Origin: Prinsepia uniflora
Lineage: Eukaryota > Streptophyta > Magnoliopsida > Rosales > Rosaceae
DNA length: 64,000 bases
Direction: 5' to 3'
Assembly (NCBI GenBank): GCA_032719365.1
Contig: CM064864.1
Coordinates: 3,558,817 to 3,622,816, forward strand
Part shown: piece after piece, positions 56,337 to 64,000 of the stretch
How the letters are laid out: each line of letters begins with the position of its first letter
Numbering within the stretch: position 1 is the stretch's first letter
Program-made: the position numbers and the translations under genes
The notes under the pieces: model-generated
The model's database searches: none
Seen by the model: only the letters and a program-made list of their open reading frames with translations
What the model was told of the DNA's origin: nothing

Positions 56337-59300
56337 ATTGCGAAATGGGTGTTGGCACCCCGATGGGTATCGTGTACCTTGTGAATCAGGTGATTCAGAG
56401 GTGCCCGGTAAGAATTGAGGATGTGTATTTACCAGCAGACTTAATTATTCTGGATATCCACGACTTCGATATAATCTTAGGGATGGATTGGCTATCGGAG
56501 CACGGATCGCTCATCGATTGCTGTAGCAAGCAAGTGATTCTGCGGAGCCCGGGTTTGCCGGAGGTTATCTTTCAGGGGGAACGTGATGGTTCGCCTCCTG
56601 AAGTGATTTCTTCACTTACTGCTACCAAACTTCTACGGAAGGGATGCCAGGGTTATCTGGCGCATGTCATGTCGGAGCAGGTTGATACTCCGGGTATCGA
56701 CGAGATACCGGTGGTATGTGAGTTTCCGGATGTATTCCCGGAAGACTTACCTGGATTGCCACCATTGCGGGAGATCGAATTTACAATTGAACTACTCCCT
56801 GGTACCCGACCTATATCCCAGGCACCATACCGGATGGCGCCGGCTGAGTTACGAGAACTCAAGGCTCAATTGCAGGAGCTGGTGGATTTGGGATATGTTC
56901 GACCGAGTACTTCACCATGGGGAGCACCGGTGTTGTTCGTGAAGAAGAAGGAAGGAAGTCTCCATTTGTGCATTGACTATCGGCAACTCAACAAGGTGAC
57001 ACTGAGGAACCAGTATCCTCTACCCAGGATCGATGACCTTTTTGACCAGTTGCGGGGAGCTCAGTGCTTCTCGAAAATTGATTTGCGGTCTGGGTATCAC
57101 CAACTGAGGATTTCGGAGGAGGATATTCCGAAAACTGCTTTTCGAACCCGTTATGGACACTACGAGTTCCTGGTTATGCCTTTTGGGTTGACGAATGCTC
57201 CAGCAGCATTCATGGATTTGATGAACCGGGTCTTCCGACCCTACCTGGATAAATTCGTGATTGTGTTCATCGATGATATCTTGGTATACTCAAGGAGTGC
57301 CCGTGCACATGAGAAACATCTACGTTTGGTCTTGGAGAAGCTAAGACAAGAACAGTTGTATGCCAAGCTGAGCAAGTGTCAGTTTTGGCTGAGCAGTATT
57401 GGTTTTCTGGGACACGTGATATCGACGGATGGGATTTGCGTGGACCCCCGGAAAACAGAAGCGGTGAGTAACTGGGCTAGACCGACAACAGTAACGGAGG
57501 TGCGGAGTTTTGTCGGATTAGCAGGTTACTACCGGAGATTCGTGGAGGGTTTCTCCAAAATTGCTGCACCATTGACTCGTTTGACTCGAAAGGGAGTGAA
57601 GTTTATCTGGGACGTGCAGTGCGATCGGAGCTTTCAAGAGTTGAAAGATCGATTGACTACTGCACCTGTCCTTGCATTGCCGGATGACAGTGGAGAGTTT
57701 GTGGTCTTCAGTGATGCATCGCTACAAGGTCTGGGCTGCGTGTTGATACAAACTGGCAAGGCTATCGCCTATGCATCCCGGCAGTTGAAGACTCATGAGT
57801 TGAACTACCCTACCCATGATTTGGAGTTGGCGGCGGTGGTTCATGCTCTAAAAATCTGAAGACATTATCTATTCGGCGCAACGTGTCGGATATACACCGA
57901 CCACCAGAGTCTTAAGTACCTATTCACTCAGAAGGAGCTTAACATGAGACAACGGAGATGGTTGGAACTGCTGAAGGACTATGACTGTACGATCGAGTAC
58001 CATCCGAGTAAGGCCAATGTGGTGGCGGATGCACTCAGTAGAAAATTAGCGGGATCAGTTGCACACCTGGGGATGGTGTATCTTCCCTTACTGGTGGAAC
58101 TCCGGAAGGCGGGAGTTATTTTGGGTATGGATGAGCATGGAGCTTTGTTGGGCAGCTTTCATGTACGACCAGTACTGATTGATCGGATCATCGAAGCACA
58201 ACTTCAGGATCCGATACTCTGTATTTACAGAATTGAGGTCGATGCGGATGGGAGACAGGATTTTACCATCCGGGACGATGGAGCACTTGTGAAGTTGGGC
58301 CGTTTGTGTGTACCTGCAGTGGCAGAGTTACGGGCCGAGATTCTTGAGGAGGCCCATAGTTCGGCTTATGCTATGCATCCGGGAGGTACAAAGATGTACC
58401 GTACCCTCCGGAACCATTACTGGTGGCCAGGAATGAAGAAGGATATTGCTGAGTTCGTAAGCAAATGCTTAACCTGTCAGCAGGTTAAGGCGGAATGGCA
58501 GAGACCGTATGGGGCTATGCAGCCACTTCCGATTCCCGAGTGGAAGTGGGATCACATCACCATGGACTTCGTCTTTAAGTTACCGAGGACTCAGAGTGGA
58601 GTTGACGGAGTATGGGTGATCGTGGACCGGTTAACTAAGTCAGCCCATTTTCTACCCGTTCAGGAGACTTATAAACCTAACCGACTGGCTCAATTGTTTG
58701 TGAAGGAAATCATACGATTGCATGGTACGCCGGAATCGATCGTGTCCGATCGTGATCCGCGTTTCACTTCCAGGTTCTGGCGGAGTTTGCAAGCTACTCT
58801 GGGAACAACCCTACGTTTCAGTACTACTTTCCATCCACAGACCGATGGACAGTCTGAAACAACCATTCAGACCCTGGAGGACATGATGAGGTCCTGTGTG
58901 CTACAGTTTCAGGACTCTTGGGATACTCATTTGCCATTAATGGAATTCGCTTACAACAACAGCTATCAGGCAAGCATCGGAATGGCACCATATGAGGCAC
59001 TGTATGGTCGACAGTGCAGGACACCTATCTGCTGGACGGAGATAGGAGAGCGAGCGGCTGTAGGGCCAGAATTGATGGACTTAACCCTGGAAACTGTTCG
59101 AGTTATCAAGGAGAGATTGAAGGCGGCACGGGATCGCCAAAAGAGTTATGCTGATCGACGGATTCGAGACTTGGAATTTGAGGTAGAAGATTTTGTCTTC
59201 CTGAAGTTATCTCCGTGGAAAGGGATTATCGGTTTTGGCCGACGGGGGAAACTGAGTCCGCGTTTTATCGGACCGTATGAGATCGTGGAGAGGATTGGCA

Positions 59301-59602
59301 AGGTTGCTTACAGATTGGCGCTACCTCCAGAACTTTCTAGAGTTCACGATGTTTTCCACATATCGATGCTGCGGAAGTACGTACATGATGCTTCACATGT
59401 ACTTGGGGAACAACCTGTCGAACTACGGGAGGATTTGAGCTTCGAAGAACAACCAGTACAGATCTTGGATCGGAAGGACAAGGTACTACGACGGAAGACG
59501 ATTCCTCTCGTGAAGATTCTCTGGAGAAACCAGAATGTGGAAGAAGCCACATGGGAGCCTGAGGCTCAGATGCGAGAACAATTTCCTTACTTGTTTCTTT
59601 GA
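56309..59602 (+). pseudogene. Tek-C pol: protease, RT, RNase H, integrase, chromodomain
   Basis: Open 56309-57859 and 57860-59602, separated only by TGA (TGG in the Tek-A copies) after HALKI. First part, 516 codons: protease C-terminus [14 protein letters not shown] (49-62), RT with [13 protein letters not shown] (202-214), [13 protein letters not shown] (255-267), [12 protein letters not shown] (290-301) and catalytic FIDD (320-323), RNase H first Asp (about 469) and Glu in DLELAAVV. Second part, counted from MRQRRW at 57944: RNase H end VVADALSRK, integrase zinc finger (H138, H145, C176, C179), catalytic D208, D269, E305 (D,D35E), the [11 protein letters not shown] block, and a chromodomain (about 495-550, [14 protein letters not shown]). 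Ends at TGA 59600-59602, just before the polypurine tract. It overlaps the gag frame, which is shifted by one base. Confidence 0.93.
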
Positions 59603-59636
59603 AATTTCGGGACGAAATTTCTTAAGGGGGGAAGGT
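59601..59636 (+). other. Tek-C polypurine tract and adjacent inverted repeat
   Basis: Two GAAATTTC palindromes five bases apart (59601-59621), the first overlapping the pol stop codon, then AAGGGGGGAAGGT directly before the LTR. Confidence 0.88.
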
Positions 59637-60120
59637 TGTAACACCCCGGAAATTTGAGGATTTTAATATTGTAAATTAATGTTTGAATTGACGCTTTTAC
59701 CCTTGAGTTGGGTATGGCCAATTGTTGACTTTTTGATTTATAAATTAAATGGACTTTGACCTATGACCGTGACGTAGTTCGGGACGTCACGAGTTCATAG
59801 AAAGGTGGCACGTCCATTTCGGACGATCAGGGAAAAAGTTATGACTATCGGAAGTTCAGGGGCATTACCGTAATTTGGAAATTTGGAGGTGGAAATGTTG
59901 ACTTTTCTCTTGGAAAATAATTTTCAGTTGACTCAAGGACCGTTGGGTAGGTCTCGACGTCCTGAGTCCGTAGACAGGCGGCACGCCGAAATCGGACTTC
60001 GTACGAGGAAGTTATGGTCACGGAAGTATTTCGCATTTAACCGAACCAACCGAGAACCGGATTAAAATAATATTTTATTAATGCTATCTGATTACTTTAA
60101 TCAACTCAATCTGGACCCTT

Positions 60121-60146
60121 GGATGAGTGACAAGTGTCACTCATCC
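60121..60146. promoter_or_regulatory. 26-bp palindrome, Tek-C 3' LTR
   Basis: Second copy of the palindrome at 49813-49838, unchanged. Confidence 0.85.
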
Positions 60147-60985
60147 CCTACATTCTCCAAAACAAGGATCTGTGTTGGCCAATAGGTTAGTTTATTATTT
60201 TATTTTCCTCAAATCCTCACCATTGAATCTTAAATCTGATGGAATCCTGGCCCTTGATTTAAGTTCCTATTGTGTTTTATAAACCCAGGAGACATTACAC
60301 CTATATTGTTCATTCTCTCAAACCGTGAGCACGGCTACCCCTTCGAACAAACACTCCAGCACCTCACCTCTCAACCTCACCCTCACGGCAAAACCAGGCG
60401 GCCAACTGCCACCCCCAGACGCCGGCCACCACTCCACGGCCACCCTGCACGGCCGGTTTTCTCCCAGACCCGAGAAGGAAACCCGAACAACCCAAGTCAC
60501 CAAACCATCCAAACCTTCACTCTGGGACTCGAACCAACGTACGGTTGGGTTCACTGTGACGGCAGGACGACCCAGAGCTGGACTGGACGACGTACAGCGG
60601 CGACACGGCGGCGGTAGGTCGAAAAACCCGAGAGACCCGATTTTCTTCCCTGCTTTGAAACGACCGTTTTTGACGTTGAATTTGTTTGGTTGCTTCTAAG
60701 ACACACTTAAGGGACCCAGACGACCAATTTGAACCAAGGTTCGCGGCTGGAAGCTTGACGACTCGCCGGAGAAGACGAACCAGAGCCGGCAGCCAGTTTC
60801 CTGTCGATTTTCAGGTAGATTTTTGAACCTAGAAACTAGTTTTGAGTCCACAGAACCATAGAACACATTGTGACGAGTTCATAGGAACAAATCCCATCAG
60901 AAATGGTGGTCGGGTTGATGAGAACTGATCGGGTCGAACCGTGGGTCTGCGGTGACCCGGTTCTCAGACCCGGTTACTGTAGCTG

Positions 60986-61150
60986 ATGATGTCATCATAC
61001 TGACGTCAGCAGTGACGTCATGATGACGTCATCATGTCAGAATTCAGTCAGACCGGGGACCAATGGACTGCTGACACGTGTTCTCTAACACTGTCAGTGA
61101 TGACGTCATGCTGACATCAGCAGTGACGTCATGCTGACGTCAGCAGTACT
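60986..61150. promoter_or_regulatory. TGACGTCA cluster, Tek-C 3' LTR
   Basis: Six TGACGTCA palindromes in about 150 bp. One more than in the 5' LTR, gained with the tandem duplication of a TGCTGAC..CAGCAG unit. Confidence 0.6.
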
Positions 61151-62446
61151 GTAGCACAGTTGACCAGAGGGTTGACCAGGCGCGTGGGGGCGTATGTGAA
61201 CAGTAATTTTGGTGGGACCACCACCATTCTTTAGGTTTCGACGATCCGGATCAAATGGCGGTGGTTTCGGGTCGATCAGAGATCATTAAGTTGGTCAAAA
61301 TGAGAGTTATTGCCTTGGAAAGCGCGTTCGGGCGGCTTATCCGGACCAGTTTCGGTCTAGGGTTTCATGGTTAAATGTTAGGGGTTTGTATTTACCCTTA
61401 CGCATACTTTGGATGTGACAGGAATTTTGTAATTGTACCAGATCGAGGGTAAACGCTCGGTTTTCAGCAGGACTGTACTGTGAGTGGGCCATTTTCTTAA
61501 ACCCTTGCGTGCATAAATGTTTTCTGGTTTATTATACTTATTCACATGCTAAAAACAATTATGGTTTTGAGGATATGGAAAATATGGTTATGGCACGTTT
61601 CACGGTATTTGGGCTTGAGACCCGTTTGATGAAACTTAATGATTGATTCGGATTTTATCTAGGTATATATATGCCTTGCATGTGGATATCAATAAAATGT
61701 ATTTGGTACTGCACTGTATAGATCCTTCCATATTATATTGTCTCCTCCGGATGAGGTACCCCGGAGAGGTCACGGACGTCTAGAACGTCCAGCGTCTATG
61801 ACGCTAAGCATCGGGGATGCTGTACCCGAACGGGGTTCGGGGATTGAACTCGGAAATTGAGACCCAAGTGGCACGCGTAGCCTTGTGATTGTGACCTTAT
61901 TGACGTCAGGGACGTCAGACATCAGGGATGTCGGGATTGGAGTGTATAGTCCAGCAACTAAAATTATACTTATGGTTTTATATTATGCCCTATGGTTCAT
62001 ATTATATGATTGATGGTTTTAATTATGGATGCATGCATGTTTGGAAAACGGAGGGGTAAATTATATGTTTTACTTATCAAATGGTTTTATAAACTTGAGT
62101 TCGGTCCACTCACTCTTAATGTTTTTTTTGGTAACCCCTCCAGGTCGTGATACTGAGGTAGAGGAGGAACCTGAGGCTGAGGCATAGATCTACTTCTGCG
62201 TACCTGAACCCCTGTTGGGTGGTGTACCCGCAGGTTTACTATAGAGTCGTGCTCGCAACTTGTAATTCGGGATTTCATCCCTTGTCTGACATTCGTTTAA
62301 TTCGGATTTGATGTATGACTTTGATTTGGTTATTTAGGCATTTGTTGTTTTGGGGTTTAAATTGGTATGAATTATTGGGTGTCAGACGGGAGCAGGGCAC
62401 GTCCCCTTGTGGTCCCTGTGGGATCGGGGCGGGTCCTGTCATCTCA

Positions 62447-63341
62447 CTTATCACTGGATCCATCAATCAATACAACTATTTCGTTATGACACAATCAGAG
62501 CATCACTGAGCAATGATCCTTCGCATTTTATCACCCAGTGGACCCAACTGGCGTCCCACTGCACTGGACCACCTCCTACATCCAAATCGCGATGTACTAC
62601 GGGTCTCTACCCGAATTCTAATCATGAAGTAAACGTGACATAAACCAGCTGAAATCATATGTCCAATAAACAAGATTAAACAATACCAACCCATAAACTC
62701 TTAACATATTAGTCCTTGACTCTCTTTAAATCCTTGGAATATCTCAATCTAATGATCGTTTATGTCAGAAATCGTCCTTCTAGGTAAATCTTAACTGCTC
62801 ATCCTGAGCCCTGATTTACTATGACTCATCTCGAGTCCTAACCAAAAGTCCCATATTCAACTCTTAATTCCTCTTAATTCCAATCTTGACTCCTTTTGAG
62901 TCCAACCTCAAAACATTCATCCACGCCATCATTGGCATACTCGGTCACCGAGCAAAATTCGTTGGTGAACCACATCTAATACAAACTCTAAAGCCTAAGG
63001 GATATCCCATCATAGTCGAAACTCATAAGTTTAAACATTTCAACTTAAGGAATTTACTGCGAATACGCTCATTCTGGGTCCACTCTGCCCATTTATGTTA
63101 CCTTTCTAGCCTCTGGGATCACTCGTCTGGGGACCCACACAATTTCGTGTTAAATCGTTTGTAGTTCACAGTGTACACTGTTTAACATCTAACTCCCAGT
63201 CCAGGGTCAATCTCATTCCGAGCTCAATCACGAGGTCTTAGTTACCCTCGTATACCCGTCTTACAACCAGGTCGCGCGCGAGGCTTACGTTTCGGAGGCA
63301 TGATGTGGCAACAGAATCAGCAACCTAGTGCTCTAATACTA
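62447..63341 (-). pseudogene. Tek-B decayed gag and leader
   Basis: Continuation of the Tek-B internal region after the Tek-C insertion. No long frame. The gag start MPPKRK is readable on the minus strand at 63302 and is nearly identical to 43968. The degenerate primer site at 63330-63341 reads TAGTATTAGAGC. Between 62447 and 63120 only loose gag-like composition remains; I could not align a gag core with confidence. Confidence 0.65.
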
Positions 63342-63344
63342 ATT

Positions 63345-64000
63345 TTACAGGACCCGTCCCTGAGGGACATCGATAACCATGCCCGATCCTGCTTCCGTCT
63401 GACAAGTCCACTGAAGCTCCGAAATTACCTTCAGCACTTGGCAAACAAGGGATAACCGTACCTGTGCCCACTCAGGCCTCCACCTCCCCAATAGCCTCAA
63501 TCATCGCGCCACGACCTGGAGGGTCAATAAAACGAAAGGTGTGAGTAAACAAAAATCAAGTTTAGAAATACATTTATCAAAATAGTGTCTTACCCTCCGG
63601 TTTTCACAAACATGCATGCATATCATAACTTATAAACCAAATAATTAAGATATGAATATAATTCTCAACATCAATAAAAACACAGGATCCATGTCCAATA
63701 TAGAGTCACGTTATCCCTGAAACGCGTGCAAATCAATAGGCTCAAGGACCGCTCAAATCCCGAGCATCCGCCGCTGTGAACACATCACCAGTCGGCAATC
63801 CGGATCTCGTGAACACATCACTTACCGATCCATATATAATCCAGCACATCTGATCTGAGTCAAGCCTCCCTCGGCTACTCGACAAAGATCGTGCTACGGG
63901 ACCTCTACGGGGAAAACACTTCCATCCCGAAGGCGAGCGTTTTCTCCAGGGTCCATTTCGGGGGGAAACATATTCCACACCGAAAGCCCTCATATATCAT
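63345..64000 (-). repeat. Tek-B 5' LTR, cut by window end
   Basis: Matches 44012 onward over the whole visible length. The edge has TTACAGGACCC instead of TGACAGGACCC, so the terminal CA of the minus-strand LTR is mutated to AA. The cassette end is at 63516, with GTGAGTAAAC in place of GTGAGTGGAC. Confidence 0.9.

Larger units (their letters stand above)
49329..62441 (+). mobile_element. Tek-C chromovirus, complete and nearly intact, target duplication TCTCA
   Basis: Full-length plus-strand Tekay element: 5' LTR 49329-55124 (with a Tek-F solo LTR inside), primer site, gag, protease, RT, RNase H, integrase, chromodomain, polypurine tract, 3' LTR 59637-62441. TCTCA flanks it at 49324-49328 and 62442-62446. 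About 10.1 kb without the Tek-F insertion. Over the last 965 bp the two LTRs differ by about a dozen substitutions by eye, so it is relatively young. One frameshift and one nonsense codon break the polyprotein. Confidence 0.95.
59637..62441 (+). repeat. Tek-C 3' LTR
   Basis: 2805 bp, uninterrupted. Longer than the 5' LTR by a 23-bp tandem duplication in the TGACGTCA cluster (about 61105-61140) and about 20 bases near 62355. Cassette 61480-62143 with AATAAA at 61691-61696. Confidence 0.95.
21984..64000 (-). mobile_element. Tek-B chromovirus complex (three LTRs, two internal remnants)
   Basis: Minus-strand Tekay element(s) forming the oldest layer of the right two thirds of the window. Pieces: LTR 21984-22259; gag start and primer site 43786-44011; LTR 44012-46741; polypurine tract and decayed gag-pol 46742-49328 and 62447-63341; LTR 63345 onward. 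The central LTR has gag/primer site on one side and polypurine tract/pol on the other, so it serves two internal regions. Nested inside are Tek-A (22260-43774) and Tek-C (49329-62441). Confidence 0.75.

Overview
This window is a plant nuclear, heterochromatin-type segment made almost entirely of nested LTR retrotransposons. No intact host gene is visible. The evidence is plant Ty3/gypsy chromoviruses of the Tekay/Del type (C-terminal chromodomain, LTRs of about 2.7-3.1 kb, primer sites complementary to initiator tRNA-Met), an Athila-type element (primer site TGGCGCCGTTGCTGGGGA), a Ty1/copia element of the Tork/Tnt1 type, a Cassandra-like 5S-rRNA-bearing LTR, and a fragment of a nuclear gene for the Fe-S assembly ATPase NBP35. 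An angiosperm is likely; I cannot name the species. For convenience the Tekay families are called Tek-A to Tek-F, defined by LTR sequence.

Layout. 1-2106: part of a Tek-A LTR sitting in the 3' LTR of a minus-strand copia element (2107-7184), which itself lies in an NBP35 pseudogene fragment (7185-7406). About 8050-20693: plus-strand Athila (5' LTR, primer site, gag start, then pol), whose middle is replaced by a minus-strand Tek-D element (10000-17815) with a truncated 3' LTR and by a Cassandra-like LTR (17817-18078). 20694-20845 is an inverted piece of Athila LTR, and 20852-21983 is an orphan primer site plus non-coding leader. From 21984 to the window end is a minus-strand Tek-B complex: LTR remnant 21984-22259, gag start and shared LTR 43786-46741, decayed internal region 46742-49328 and 62447-63344, and LTR 63345-64000. 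Into its first LTR went a Tek-A complex (22260-43774: LTR, internal, LTR, truncated internal). Into its decayed internal region went a young plus-strand Tek-C element (49329-62441).

The youngest layer is four solo LTRs, each flanked by a perfect 5-bp target duplication and each checkable against an uninterrupted copy of its target in the same window: Tek-E at 26576-29192 and 32187-34994, and Tek-F at 35188-38244 and 51123-54154. Relative order: Tek-B oldest, then Tek-A and Tek-C, then Tek-E and Tek-F.

Coding capacity. Tek-C is nearly intact: one frameshift between gag/protease and pol and one TGG-to-TGA stop in RNase H. All other gag-pol sequences carry several stops, frameshifts or deletions. 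The most unusual signal is non-coding: every Tekay family here has, at the same place in its LTR, a 0.66-1.16 kb cassette that starts with GTGAGTGGAC and ends with GTCCACTCAC, a pyrimidine/U-rich stretch and CCYTYYAG. It has the layout of a GT-AG intron with mutually complementary ends. Its middle is hypervariable and full of family-specific hairpin repeats.
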